Assembly: GCF_009687845.1 (NCBI RefSeq)
Contig: NZ_BLAD01000051.1
Coordinates: 96,217 to 160,216, forward strand
Reading direction: 5' to 3'
Length of the DNA stretch: 64,000 bases
Source: Acrocarpospora corrugata
GTDB lineage: Bacteria > Actinomycetota > Actinomycetes > Streptosporangiales > Streptosporangiaceae
The notes below the pieces were generated by a model, which was not told the DNA's origin, ran no database searches, and saw nothing but the letters and a program-made list of their open reading frames with translations. The first letter of the stretch is position 1; each line of letters starts with the position of its first letter. The position numbers were made by a program, and so were the translations under genes. This document shows, piece after piece, positions 16,824 through 25,572 of the stretch.

Positions 16824-17939
16824 TCAGGCCGCTTGGTGGAGCACGCCCCGGTGCCGGAGTTCGGGCAGCACGCCCTCGCCGAACCAGTACGCCTCCTCCA
16901 GATGCGGATGCCCGGACAGGACGAACTCGTCGATCCCGAGCGCGGTGTACTCCTCGATGAGGTCGGCCACCTCGGCGTGATTGCCCACCAGGGCGGTCCC
17001 GGCGCCGCCGCGAACCAGTCCGACCCCGGCCCACAACCCCGGATGGACCTCCAGGTCGCGGACTTTCCCGCCCTGGAATCCGGCGTGCAGGGCGAGCATG
17101 CGCTGCTGCCCCACCGAGGCGCTCTGCCCGAGCAGCTTCCTCGCCTTGGCGATGTCCTCCGCCGGGATCCGGTCCAGCAGCCGCTCCGCCTCGGCCCACG
17201 CCTCCGCCGAAGTGTCCCGCGTGATCACATGCAACCGGATCCCGAACCGCAGCGTACGGCCCTGCTCGGCCGCCAACTTCCGAATCCAGTTCAGCTTCTC
17301 GGCCACGGCCGCCGGAGGCTCACCCCAGGTCAGGTACACATCCACATGCTTGGCCGCGACCGGCCCCGCCGCCGCGGACGACCCGCCGAAGTACAGCTCC
17401 GGCAGCGGATCGGGAGCCTCGGCCACCCTGGCGTCCTCGACGTCGTAGTAGTCGCCGGAGAAGTCGAACCTGCCATTCCAGGCACCTCGGACGATGGACA
17501 GGAACTCGTCGGTCCGGGCATACCGCTCGTCCTTGCCGAGATGGTCGCCGAACCGGCGCTGCTCGGTCTCCTCACCCCCCGTGACGATGTTCAGCAGCAG
17601 CCGCCCCCCGGAGATCCGCTGGTACGTCGCCGCCATCTGCGCCGCCAGCGTCGGCGAGAGCAGCCCCGGCCGGAACGCGACCAGGAACTTGAGCCGGGTC
17701 GTCACCTGGGTGAGCGCGGCGGTGACCAGCCAGGCGTCCTCGCAGTAGGTCCCCGTGGGAGTGAGCACCGCCTCGAACCCGAGCTGCTCAGCCGAACGAG
17801 CGATCTGCCCGAGATACTCAATCGTCGGCGGCCGGAACGCGGCCCTCCCGTGCCCACGCCCCAGACCATGACCACCCCCGACGATCGACCGGCTGTCACC
17901 GGTGGTCGGCAAGAACCAATGGAATCTCGGCGCACTCAT
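16824..17939 (-). CDS. ssuD: FMNH2-dependent alkanesulfonate monooxygenase
   Basis: 371-residue LLM-class flavin monooxygenase. SsuD hallmarks: FHWFLPTTGDSR at the start, AEQLGFEAVLTPTGTYCEDAW, KFLVAFRPGLLSPTLAAQMAAT, LLLNIVTGGE, TDEFLSIVRGAWNG and a long insertion ending VRGGAGTALVGNHAEVADLI. The enzyme releases sulfite from alkanesulfonates using reduced FMN and oxygen. It is the last gene of an ssu block whose transporter genes lie directly upstream (37-base gap to ssuA). A reductase that can supply FMNH2 lies at 20544-21128. Assignment is confident. Confidence 0.93.
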   Translation of the reverse strand: MSAPRFHWFLPTTGDSRSIVGGGHGLGRGHGRAAFRPPTIEYLGQIARSAEQLGFEAVLTPTGTYCEDAWLVTAALTQVTTRLKFLVAFRPGLLSPTLAAQMAATYQRISGGRLLLNIVTGGEETEQRRFGDHLGKDERYARTDEFLSIVRGAWNGRFDFSGDYYDVEDARVAEAPDPLPELYFGGSSAAAGPVAAKHVDVYLTWGEPPAAVAEKLNWIRKLAAEQGRTLRFGIRLHVITRDTSAEAWAEAERLLDRIPAEDIAKARKLLGQSASVGQQRMLALHAGFQGGKVRDLEVHPGLWAGVGLVRGGAGTALVGNHAEVADLIEEYTALGIDEFVLSGHPHLEEAYWFGEGVLPELRHRGVLHQAA

Positions 17940-17976
17940 TTGGTTCCTCCAATGATCGAGCTGGTGGTGTACGTGG

Positions 17977-18951
17977 TCACTGGGCCGACACCACGTCGTT
18001 GAAGCGCTGGTCGACGAAGTCGGCGAACTTCAGGGTGCCGGGGATGAGGCCTTCGGCGCTGAAGGCGTCGGCCATCTCCTGTTCGGAGGTGACGACGGCG
18101 TCGTCGATCACGATCGGGGTGGAGACCGCGTTGTCGACGGCGGCGTCGGCCACCTCCTGGGGCAGGCCGGTCTCCTGGGCCCACACCTTCGCCCATTCGG
18201 CCTTGTGGTTCACCGACCAGGCCCGCGCCTTGGCGAGCCGGGTCAGGAAGTCGCGGAGCGCGGCCTCCTTGCCCTCCACCGCGGACGGCGCCGCCACCTG
18301 GAAGTTGAGGCCGTTCACGTAGCCGTTGCCGTCGACGAGCAGGCGCGCGTCGTGCTGGATGGAGACCTGGGAGGTGAAGGGGTCCCAGATCGCCCAGGCG
18401 TCGACGGTCCCGCCGGAGAAGGCGGCGAGGGCGTCGGCGGGCTGGAGGTACTGGGGCTGGATGTCGGCGAAGGTCAGGCCTTCCTTTCTCAGCACCGACA
18501 GCAGGTGGTAGTGCGCGGAACTGCCCTTGGCGACGGCGACCTTCTTGCCCTTGAGCTGGGCGGGCGCGGTGATCGCCGAGGAGCCTGGCACCACGATGGA
18601 GGCGCCGGCCAGATTCTGCTGGTACGCGGCGACCACCTTGATCTTCGACCCGGCGGCGGCGGCGAACACCGGCGGGGTGTTGCCGACGCCGCCCACGTCG
18701 ACCGCCCCGGCGTTGACGGCCTCCAGCAGCGGCGGCCCGGAGGTGAACTGGGCCCAGGTGATCGTGTAGTCGGTGCCCTCCAGCAGGCCGGCGGCCTTCA
18801 GGAGCGCCTGCGAGCCCGCCTTCTGGTCGCCGACGCGCAGCGTGATCTTCGCGGCCGTGCCGGTGGTGGCGGGGGTTTCGGCGGCGCAGGCCGTACCGGC
18901 GGACGCGGTGAGGAGGAGGACGGCGAGGAGCCGGCGGGCGGTGCTGATCAT
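17977..18951 (-). CDS. ssuA: aliphatic sulfonate ABC transporter, substrate-binding protein
   Basis: 324 residues starting at ATG 18951, overlapping the ATPase gene by four bases (ATGA). The leader is a lipoprotein/secretory signal (RRLLAVLLLTASAGTACAAET). The mature part follows the SsuA/TauA fold: TLRVGDQKAGSQALLKAAGLLEG, the NTPPVFAAAAGSKIKVVAAYQQN loop and VAVAKGSSAHYHLLSVLRKEG. It should capture alkanesulfonates outside the membrane and deliver them to SsuBC. Confidence 0.92.
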   Translation of the reverse strand: MISTARRLLAVLLLTASAGTACAAETPATTGTAAKITLRVGDQKAGSQALLKAAGLLEGTDYTITWAQFTSGPPLLEAVNAGAVDVGGVGNTPPVFAAAAGSKIKVVAAYQQNLAGASIVVPGSSAITAPAQLKGKKVAVAKGSSAHYHLLSVLRKEGLTFADIQPQYLQPADALAAFSGGTVDAWAIWDPFTSQVSIQHDARLLVDGNGYVNGLNFQVAAPSAVEGKEAALRDFLTRLAKARAWSVNHKAEWAKVWAQETGLPQEVADAAVDNAVSTPIVIDDAVVTSEQEMADAFSAEGLIPGTLKFADFVDQRFNDVVSAQ

Positions 18952-19670
18952 GATCTTCCTTCGGGGGCGACGCCGAGCGCGGCCAGTAAGTCCGCGCGGA
19001 GGGTGATGAGCTCGGGGTTGTCGCGGTGCCGGGGCCGGGGGGCTGTCACGGGGGAGTCGTGCGCGATGCGGCCCTCGTCGAGGACGAGGACCCGGTCGGC
19101 CAGCAGCAGGGCCTCGTCGACGTCGTGGGTGACCAGCAGGACGGCGGGCCGGTGCCGCGCCCACAGTTCCACCACGAGTTGGTGGATGGTGATCCGGGTG
19201 AGCGCGTCCAGCGCGCTGAACGGCTCGTCGAGCAGCAGCAGGCCGGGCTCCCGGACGAGGGCCCTGGCCAGGCTGGCGCGCTGGGCCTCGCCGCCGGAGA
19301 GGGTGAGCGGCCAGGCCTGCGCCCGTTCGGTCAGGCCGACCTCGGCGAGCGCGGCGTGCGCCCGTTCTGCGGGCGCGTCCAGGCCGAGGGTGATGTTGGC
19401 GAGGACCCGCTTCCACGGCACCAGCCGGGGTTCCTGGAACGCCACCGCGACAGAACCGGTGACCGACAGCTCCCCGGTCACCTCCCGGTCCAGACCGGCG
19501 AGGGCGCGCAGCAGGGTGGATTTGCCGGAGCCGCTGCGGCCGAGCAGCGCGATGAACTCGCCGGGGCCGATCTCCAGGTCGAGCGCGTCCAGCACCACCC
19601 GGTCTCCGAACGCGCGGGTCAGGCCCCGTACCGAAGCCACGGTGTCTACCCCAGGAAGCCGCGCCGCCAT
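18948..19670 (-). CDS. ssuB: aliphatic sulfonate ABC transporter, ATPase
   Basis: 240-residue ABC ATPase with Walker A GRSGSGKST, signature LSGGEAQRASLARAL, Walker B LLLLDEPFSALD and switch His in LLVTHDVDEAL. The Q-loop VAFQEPRLVPWKRV is characteristic of SsuB/TauB. The ATG at 19670 has AGAGGAGG upstream and overlaps the end of ssuC by 25 bases; a GTG just after the ssuC stop is the alternative. It powers sulfonate import with SsuC and SsuA. Confidence 0.93.
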   Translation of the reverse strand: MAARLPGVDTVASVRGLTRAFGDRVVLDALDLEIGPGEFIALLGRSGSGKSTLLRALAGLDREVTGELSVTGSVAVAFQEPRLVPWKRVLANITLGLDAPAERAHAALAEVGLTERAQAWPLTLSGGEAQRASLARALVREPGLLLLDEPFSALDALTRITIHQLVVELWARHRPAVLLVTHDVDEALLLADRVLVLDEGRIAHDSPVTAPRPRHRDNPELITLRADLLAALGVAPEGRS

Positions 19671-20470
19671 GACAGGGCCCTCCTCTCCAGCAGCCGGACC
19701 AGGGAGTCGGTGAGCAGGCCGAGCGCGCTGTAGACCAGCAGCCCGACCACGATCACGTCGGTCCGGAGGAACTCCCGCGCGTCGTTGATCATGTAGCCGA
19801 GCCCGGCGGTGGCGTTGACCTGCTCGGCCACGATGAGCGCCAGCCAGGCCACCCCGAGGCTCTGGCGCAGGCCGACCAGCGTCTGCGGCAGGGCGCCGGG
19901 CAGCACGATGTGCCGGATCAGGGCGGCCCGCCCCAGTTTCAGGGTGTGGGCGACCTCGGCGAGTTTGCCGTCCACGCCGCGGATTCCGGCGAAGGTGTTC
20001 AGGTAGAGCGGGAAGGCCACGGCCAGGGCGACCAGCAGCACCTTCGGGGTCTCGCCGATCCCGAACCAGAGGATGAACAGCGGGATCAGCCCGAAGAAGG
20101 GCAGCGCCCGCAGCATCTGCATGAGCGGGTCGACCGCGTTCTCGCCCGGCCGGCTCAGCCCGGCGACCAGGGCCAGCAGGATCCCGGCCGCCGCCCCGGC
20201 CGCGAACCCGAGCAGCACCCGCTGCAGGGACACCCCGACGGCGGTCGGGAGGATGCCGGTCTCGATCAGGTTGGCGGCCGTGGCGGCGATGGTGGCGGGC
20301 GCGGCCAGCAGTCTCGGCGGCAGCAGCCCCGTGCTGCTGGCGATCTGCCAGATGGCCAGGACCGCGACCGGGCTGAGCCAGCGCTGCCAGGCTTTCCCCC
20401 AGGTCCGTGCGGGCTGGGGGCGGGAGCGTGGTCGGACGTCGGCCGGAGCCTCCAGTTCGATGACGGACAT
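19646..20470 (-). CDS. ssuC: aliphatic sulfonate ABC transporter, permease
   Basis: 274 residues from ATG 20470 (GAGG upstream). About six membrane helices; the permease EAA loop is visible as EVAHTLKLGRAALIRHIVLPGALPQTLVGLRQ. QMLRALPFFGLIPLFILWFGIGE is characteristic of SsuC/TauC. It is the first gene of the ssuC-B-A-D operon; the order with the permease first and the oxygenase last is less common than ssuEADCB. Confidence 0.92.
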   Translation of the reverse strand: MSVIELEAPADVRPRSRPQPARTWGKAWQRWLSPVAVLAIWQIASSTGLLPPRLLAAPATIAATAANLIETGILPTAVGVSLQRVLLGFAAGAAAGILLALVAGLSRPGENAVDPLMQMLRALPFFGLIPLFILWFGIGETPKVLLVALAVAFPLYLNTFAGIRGVDGKLAEVAHTLKLGRAALIRHIVLPGALPQTLVGLRQSLGVAWLALIVAEQVNATAGLGYMINDAREFLRTDVIVVGLLVYSALGLLTDSLVRLLERRALSWRRGFLG

Positions 20471-20499
20471 AGGCGTACCTCGCAAAGTCGGGTGTCGTC

Positions 20500-20540
20500 C
20501 GACTCAGAGTTACCTATATTTCCTACCAAGTCAATCGGTA
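20500..20540 (-). promoter_or_regulatory. probable ssu promoter region
   Basis: Read on the minus strand, TTGACT (complement of 20529-20534) is followed by an AT-rich stretch, TAGGAAATATAGGTAACT, before the ssuC start. It is the only promoter-like sequence in this 73-base gap. The -10 element is not clear. Confidence 0.35.
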
Positions 20541-20543
20541 ATG

Positions 20544-21128
20544 TTATGCCGAGTACGGGTGGGCGGTTCTGGCGTCCCGCAGCACCCGGGCCCACCAGGT
20601 CAGCTGGTCGAGGAGTTTCTTCGCCGCGTCGGCCGGGCCCTCCGGCTCCTTGAGCCCGTCGCCGTCGAACTGCTGCCAGGCTCCGTGGAAGCTCACCGTG
20701 TCCCGCGTCGTGACCGCGTGCAGTTCCGCGAAGACCAGCCGCAGGTGCTCCACCGCGCGCAGGCCCCCGGAGAGCCCGCCGTAGGACACGAACGCGACCG
20801 GTTTCGCATGGAACTGGGCGTTGTGCCAGTCGATCGCGTTCTTCAGCGCCGCCGGGTAGGAGTGGTTGTACTCCGGGGTCACCACCACGAACGCGTCCGC
20901 GGCGGCCAGGCGCGGCGTGAGCTCGCCCAGCGATGCCAGCACCTCGGCGGGCGGCGACATCGAGGGCGCGGACGCGCCGAGCGGCACCTCGGCCAGATCG
21001 ATCAGGTCGACGCGGACGTCGTCGCGGTGCGCGGCCTCGCCCACGAACCAGTTGGCCACGGTCGGGCCGAACCGCCCGTCGCGGACGCTGCCCACGATGA
21101 CGGCCACATTCAGCTGGTTGTCGGACAT
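20544..21128 (-). CDS. NAD(P)H-dependent FMN reductase
   Basis: 194-residue flavodoxin-fold reductase: VAVIVGSVRDGRFGPTVANWF binds the FMN phosphate, VVVTPEYNHSYPAALKNAIDW is the family signature and VSYGGLSGGLRAVEHLRLVF is typical. It lies 73 bases upstream of the ssu operon on the same strand, so it is a plausible source of FMNH2 for SsuD (inference); it belongs to a broad family and could have a wider role. It is 23 bases after the MFS gene and may share its transcript. Confidence 0.88.
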   Translation of the reverse strand: MSDNQLNVAVIVGSVRDGRFGPTVANWFVGEAAHRDDVRVDLIDLAEVPLGASAPSMSPPAEVLASLGELTPRLAAADAFVVVTPEYNHSYPAALKNAIDWHNAQFHAKPVAFVSYGGLSGGLRAVEHLRLVFAELHAVTTRDTVSFHGAWQQFDGDGLKEPEGPADAAKKLLDQLTWWARVLRDARTAHPYSA

Positions 21129-21151
21129 GGAATTCTCCTTCGGGTCATGTT

Positions 21152-22663
21152 TCAGACGGTGGTGGTCGCCGGTTCGGGTGCCGGCTGGGGGTCGCGGCCG
21201 CGCAGGGGGACTTCGCGGATGAACCAGGCGAGCGCGAGGGCCACGATCCCGATGAGCGCCCCGCCGGCGGCCATGGCGTGCACGCCGCCGGTCACCGCCG
21301 TCTGGACCGCGTCGCGCAATGGCGCCGGGGATCGGCTCAGCGCCTCGGCCGTGAGGCCGGGGCCGGTGACGAGCCGCCGGGCGGTCTCCTCGCCGAGGCG
21401 GCCGGCCAGCGAGCTCTCCAGCCGCCCGGTGTACAGCCCGCCCAGTACGGCGACGCCCAGCGAGGCCCCCATCGTGTGCCAGAGACTGACCGACCCGCTC
21501 GCCGCCCCCAGGTCACGGGGTTCCGCGCTGTTCATGGTGATGATCGTGGTGCTCTGCATCAGCAGCCCGACGCCGACGCCGCTGATCAGGGTGAGCCCCG
21601 AGGCGAGCGCCAGATCGCCCCCCGGCCGGAGGGCCAGCAGCACGAGCATGCCGACGGTCAGCGCGGCCCCACCGGCGATCGGGTAGCGCCGGTAACGCCC
21701 GGTCCGGGCGATGAGCTGGCCGCTGCCGAGCAGCACGACGACCATGCCGAGCATCGACGGCAGGATCAGCAGGCCGCTCTCGATCGGCGACGCGCCGTGC
21801 ACGAGCTGCATGAACTGCGGCAGGAAGGCGGCCACCACCATCCCGGTGCCGCCCAGGAAGCGCAGGATCTGCGCCAGCGTGAAGTTGCGGTCGGCGAACA
21901 GCCGCAGCGGGACGATCGGCTCGGCGGCGCGGCGCTCCACCCGCCAGAACGCCGCCAGGGCCAGCAGGGCGGCCACGGCGAGGGACCCGATCTGGACCGA
22001 ACCCCACGCGTACCGGGTGCCGGCCCAGCTGGCGAGCAGGCTCAACGCCACCAGCGTGGCCGTCAGCAGCAGCGCCCCGAGCCAGTCGATCTTCGCCCGG
22101 ATCCTGCGCCGCTCCACCGTGACGGCGAAACCGATGAGCAGCAGCGCCACCGCGCCGACCGGGAGGTTCACGTAGAAGGCCCAGCGCCAGCTCAGCCGCT
22201 CGGTGAACAGGCCGCCGAGGAGCGGGCCCGCGATGAAGGCCAGGGGCATCATCGTGCCGAAGAGTCCCATGACCCGGCCGCTTTCGCGGGGTGGCACCAG
22301 TTCGGCGATGAGCGCGATCGCGCCGACCATCAGGCCGCCGCCGCCCAGGCCCTGCACGGCGCGGAAGCCGATCAGCTGAGCCATGTCCTGGGAGAGCCCC
22401 GCCAGCCCCGACCCCACCAGGAACAGCACGATCGCGGCCATGTAGGCGCCCTTGCGGCCGTACAGGTCGCCGAGCTTTCCCCAGATCGGGGTGGCCGCGG
22501 CCATCGCGACCAGGTAGGCGGTGACGACCCAGGAGAAGTCTTGCAGGCCGCCGAGTTCGCCGACGATCGTCGGCAGGGCGGGGCCAAGCATCATGCCGTC
22601 CAGGGGCGCTGTGATCATGCCGAGGACCACGCCGGCCAGCCCGGCGTACAGTGATCGTCGCAT
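21152..22663 (-). CDS. MFS drug exporter, DHA2-like (14 helices)
   Basis: 503 residues from ATG 22663 (GGAGG upstream). Transporter of the 14-helix DHA2 type: first helix with LDGMMLGPALPTIVGELGG, motif A GKLGDLYGRKGAYMAAIVLF and QGLGGGGLMVGAIALIAELV. RRIRAKIDWLGALLL marks the central loop. The gene is divergent from a TetR regulator with a shared inverted repeat between them, so it is probably induced by its own substrate. The substrate is unknown. Confidence 0.92.
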   Translation of the reverse strand: MRRSLYAGLAGVVLGMITAPLDGMMLGPALPTIVGELGGLQDFSWVVTAYLVAMAAATPIWGKLGDLYGRKGAYMAAIVLFLVGSGLAGLSQDMAQLIGFRAVQGLGGGGLMVGAIALIAELVPPRESGRVMGLFGTMMPLAFIAGPLLGGLFTERLSWRWAFYVNLPVGAVALLLIGFAVTVERRRIRAKIDWLGALLLTATLVALSLLASWAGTRYAWGSVQIGSLAVAALLALAAFWRVERRAAEPIVPLRLFADRNFTLAQILRFLGGTGMVVAAFLPQFMQLVHGASPIESGLLILPSMLGMVVVLLGSGQLIARTGRYRRYPIAGGAALTVGMLVLLALRPGGDLALASGLTLISGVGVGLLMQSTTIITMNSAEPRDLGAASGSVSLWHTMGASLGVAVLGGLYTGRLESSLAGRLGEETARRLVTGPGLTAEALSRSPAPLRDAVQTAVTGGVHAMAAGGALIGIVALALAWFIREVPLRGRDPQPAPEPATTTV

Positions 22664-22679
22664 CCGTCCTCCATTTTGG

Positions 22680-22726
22680 GTACGCCGTACTCGAAACGGA
22701 AGACTAGCCATTCGAGTACGATGTAC
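22680..22726. promoter_or_regulatory. TetR operator in the MFS/TetR intergenic region
   Basis: The 16-base arms at 22680-22695 (GTACGCCGTACTCGAA) and 22711-22726 (TTCGAGTACGATGTAC) are inverted copies with two mismatches, each with GTAC repeated inside. They lie between divergent starts at 22663 and 22747, as expected for an autoregulatory TetR site. Confidence 0.75.
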
Positions 22727-22746
22727 GCAAGAAAGGGGGGAGCGGG

Positions 22747-23478
22747 ATGTCCGACGAGGAACACGTCAGCATCTGGATGCGCCCCGAGCGCGTGGAGCGC
22801 TCAGGCCCCGGGCGGCGGCCCGGTTTCAGCCGCGCGCAGATCGTCGAGCGGGCCGTCGCCATCGCCGACGCGGACGGACTGGAGGCCGCCACCATGCGCC
22901 GGATCGCGGACGCGATGGGCACCGGCGCCATGTCGCTCTACCGCTATATCCCGAAAAGAGATGACCTGATCGACCTGATGCTCGACACGGTCATGGCCGA
23001 ACTGGAGCTCCCCCCGCGCCCCACCGGGGACTGGAGGTCGGATCTCACCCTGGCCTCCTACCAGATCCGCGCGGTCGGCCTGCGCCACCCGTGGCAGGTC
23101 GCCCTGGCCTCCAGACGCCCCACCCTGGGCCCCAGCTCCCTCCGCGTATACGAGTTCATGCTCAGCGCCCTCGACGGGTTCGGCCTCGACATCGACGAGA
23201 TCGCCAGCCTGGTCGGCATGCTGAGCGACTACGTCAACAGCGCCGTCCACCGCGAGATCGGCTGGCTGGACGAGGCCCGCAGGACCGGCATGGACATGCG
23301 GCGCTGGATGACCGCCTACGTCGGCCCGCACATCCGCCGCGTCCTGGACTCCGGCGAGTACCCGATGTTCAACCGCTCGATCATGGAAGCCCGCGTCCCG
23401 CACCTCCCTCCGGAGGACCGTTTCCGGTACGGCCTGGACCGCGTCCTCGACGGCATCGCCGCCGGACTCCCCGGCTGA
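22747..23478 (+). CDS. TetR family transcriptional repressor
   Basis: 243 residues, ATG behind a GGGGGGAG site. The DNA-binding domain is RAQIVERAVAIADADGLEAATMRRIADAMGTGAMSLYRYIPKRDDLIDLMLD, with the recognition helix around AMGTGAMSLYRYI; the ligand domain is the TetR_C AcrR/TetR-like type found beside drug exporters. Divergent from the MFS exporter with an inverted repeat between, so it should repress both genes until a drug-like ligand binds. Confidence 0.9.
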   Translation: MSDEEHVSIWMRPERVERSGPGRRPGFSRAQIVERAVAIADADGLEAATMRRIADAMGTGAMSLYRYIPKRDDLIDLMLDTVMAELELPPRPTGDWRSDLTLASYQIRAVGLRHPWQVALASRRPTLGPSSLRVYEFMLSALDGFGLDIDEIASLVGMLSDYVNSAVHREIGWLDEARRTGMDMRRWMTAYVGPHIRRVLDSGEYPMFNRSIMEARVPHLPPEDRFRYGLDRVLDGIAAGLPG

Positions 23479-23483
23479 CCCGC

Positions 23484-23600
23484 CTACGCCTTCCGGGCCT
23501 CGACGAGGATGCGCTGCGGATGGGCGACGAAGGGCCCGTGGCGTTCCATGAAGGTCGACAGCTGCTCCCGGTAGTCGGGCACATTAGTGGCGAGAAGGAT
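23484..23600 (-). pseudogene. C-terminal remnant, possibly of a SAM-dependent methyltransferase
   Basis: Only the last 36 codons look like protein (ATNVPDYREQLSTFMERHGP, then VAHPQRILVEARK). This ending resembles the C-termini of class I methyltransferases, but no catalytic region is present and the frame upstream reads through unrelated sequence. It lies next to a broken recombinase, so it is probably a truncated leftover. Confidence 0.35.
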
Positions 23601-23720
23601 CTTGTTGGTTAACGGTCTGCCGACACTCACCGGGCCGATCACGGAACCGCAGGTGAGTACTGTCGATAACTCGTGCCGAAAATCAATGTCGGTGAACGGT
23701 ACGTGGAGCAGATTTCGAAA

Positions 23721-23935
23721 GTGCTCTTTGGTTACGCGCGGATCAGTACCGCCGACTATCAGGTCGACGGGTTGCCACGCGAAGGCGTCGATCTCAATGA
23801 CATCCATCTGGACCAGGCCAGTGGCGCCGAGGCCTCCCGGCCAGCCTCGACCGGGTCCTCAAGCTATTGCGCGAAGGCGACACACTGAAGGTCACCCGGC
23901 TGGACCGGCTGTCGCACTCAGTCCTCGCCGGTCCG
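23721..23935 (+). pseudogene. broken serine recombinase (resolvase/invertase), N-terminal part
   Basis: The frame from GTG 23721 begins LFGYARISTADYQVDGLPREGVDLNDIHLDQASGAEASRPA, with the catalytic Ser of the YARxS motif. After CGGCCAGC the sequence shifts frame by one missing base and continues LDRVLKLLREGDTLKVTRLDRLSHSVLA, a near-perfect family sequence. Beyond that all resemblance ends, so most of the catalytic domain and the C-terminal HTH are gone. It cannot make an active enzyme. It marks a past mobile element or integration event. Confidence 0.85.
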
Positions 23936-24385
23936 CCAACTGCGGAACAGCGTCTTCGCGGATCGAAATCACCCGCATCGCATGACGCAGTGTCACCAGG
24001 ACTTTTGTGCCTGAACCATTTTATTGACACTCCGCATCGGGGTTAGGATTACCGGCGCCGCGGAGTGGATAGTGCAGCTTGCATAGGGCTTTGCCTCGGC
24101 AATGTTTTATGGTGGTGAATGCGAATAGGTATTCGATGACATCCAGAACCGTAGGGTGTTGCGAGTGTAGCGGCCGAATGAACAGAAAATTCTCGCCGCC
24201 GACCGCCAAACCGAGAGGTGTCTCCACTCAGGAGAGATTCTTCTGCGTTCAATATTCGAACGAGCGGGCAATATTGACGAAGGGGGCACTGTTCTCCACA
24301 AAAGCGAACAACGAGTTGTGTCCTGTCCTTGCGATGTGGATTGTCATCCTTTCCTTACCTCCGCTACCTGAACAGGAGAAGGACC
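23936..24385. other. 450-bp lower-GC segment with no assignable gene
   Basis: Noticeably richer in A+T than its surroundings. Frames on both strands are open but have no recognisable domain. A TTGACA at 24024-24029 followed by TAGGAT at 24044-24049 has too short a spacing (14) for a convincing promoter. It probably contains the promoter of the downstream lipoprotein gene plus mobile-element debris. Confidence 0.4.
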
Positions 24386-24928
24386 GTGAGAATTTTCGCG
24401 CTTCCAGAACCGCGGAGAACCCTGCGGCCGTCTGCGCTCGCGTTCGCTGTGGCCTTTCTGACCCTCGGCGCCCAGCACGCCGCGGCACCCGCCGCCCATG
24501 CCGCCCATGCCGCCCCGCCCGGGACCGCGAACGTCGTCGCGCGCCCCGCTGTCGCCACCGCCGAGAACGCCACAGTCGCGGTCCGAGACTCCAAACTCGG
24601 GAAGATCCTCGTCGACGGCCGAGGACGCACGCTGTACCTGTTCGAGGCGGACAAGGGCACCAGCTCGACCTGCTACAGCGAGTGCGCGAGCGCCTGGCCG
24701 CCCCTGACCACCAAGGGCAAGCCGCAGGCCGGCAGCGGCGCATCACCCGCCTTGCTCGGCACCACCGCCAGGACCGACCACACCACCCAGGTCACCTACA
24801 ACGGCCACCCGCTGTACTACTACGTCACCGACGTCAAGCCCGGTGACATCACCGGGCAGGGCGTCGACTCTTTTGGCGCCAAGTGGTACGTGCTCGACCC
24901 GAACGGCGACAAGATCGATAGAGGCTGA
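24386..24928 (+). CDS. secreted COG4315-type protein with Yx(F/W/Y)xxD repeats
   Basis: 180 residues from GTG 24386, with AGGAGAAGG just upstream. A cleavable signal peptide (LAFAVAFLTLGAQHAAAPAAHA) is followed by two copies of the family module: LGKILVDGRGRTLYLFEADK with CYSECASAWPPL, and YNGHPLYYYVTDVKPGDITG ending FGAKWYVLDPNGDKI. The paired Cys may bind heme or form a disulfide. In actinomycetes these proteins are often next to DUF6529 membrane proteins, as here, and are suspected of roles in extracytoplasmic redox; no function is proven. Confidence 0.85.
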   Translation: MRIFALPEPRRTLRPSALAFAVAFLTLGAQHAAAPAAHAAHAAPPGTANVVARPAVATAENATVAVRDSKLGKILVDGRGRTLYLFEADKGTSSTCYSECASAWPPLTTKGKPQAGSGASPALLGTTARTDHTTQVTYNGHPLYYYVTDVKPGDITGQGVDSFGAKWYVLDPNGDKIDRG

Positions 24929-25019
24929 GTGCCTGGCCACGGTAGCCGCCGTACGCACAACGTCGAACGGGCTGTCGCCAGGGCCCCGGCGACCGGGATC
25001 ATGGGAGGGGGAGACGGAC

Positions 25020-25572
25020 GTGGGAGCCCCGCAGAGGATGTCACCGCGCCCGGCCAGGCTGCGGCTGGCGACAGCCGCCGGGCTCGCCCTGGCCGTGGCG
25101 GTGGCCTTGTACGTCTTCGGCCGGATACACCCCGGACTTCGCCAGCAGCCTGTTCGGACGCCGCGGCAACGACGCGAACCTTCTGAAGGCGCAAGTCGGC
25201 ACCGCCCTGCTGGGCCTGGCCTTCTACCAGCTCATATTGGCGCTGTGGATCTACCGGCGGCTACCCGGGGCCGGTGCCGCCCCCCGCCCGGTACACCTCG
25301 CCCACCGCATCGGCGGAGCCGTGCTGTTGGTGCTCTCCCTCCCCATCGCGTACCACTGCATCACCGCTTACGGAGTGCAGATGGACAGCGCCCGGGTCGC
25401 CCTGCACTCCCTCGCCGGCTGCTTCTTCTACGGCGCATTCGCCGCGAAGGTACTCATCGTCCGCAGCCGGCACCTACCCGGCTGGGCGTTGCCACTCGCC
25501 GGCGGCACCCTGGTCACTCTCATCGCGATCCTGTGGTCCTCGGCGGCGCTCTGGCAACTGGCCCAGCCGTAG
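25020..25572 (+). pseudogene. DUF6529-like membrane protein, frameshifted
   Basis: From GTG 25020 (GGGAGGGGGAGA upstream) the frame encodes a helix (LRLATAAGLALAVAVALYVFGRIH). At the CCCC run near 25128 one extra C throws it out of frame; the next frame continues DFASSLFGRRGNDANLLK, YQLILALWIYRRLPG, then three more helices with conserved His (LAHRIGGAVLLVLSLPIAYHCI, LHSLAGCFFYGAFAAKVLIV). Removing one C restores a 183-residue four-helix protein with His residues that could ligate heme. Either inactivated or a homopolymer sequencing error. It pairs with the upstream COG4315 gene. Confidence 0.75.

Noticed and set aside
24079..24385. Plus-strand ORF with several Cys before the COG4315 gene
   Set aside because: It runs out of frame into the lipoprotein gene, lacks a ribosome site and has no recognisable domain.
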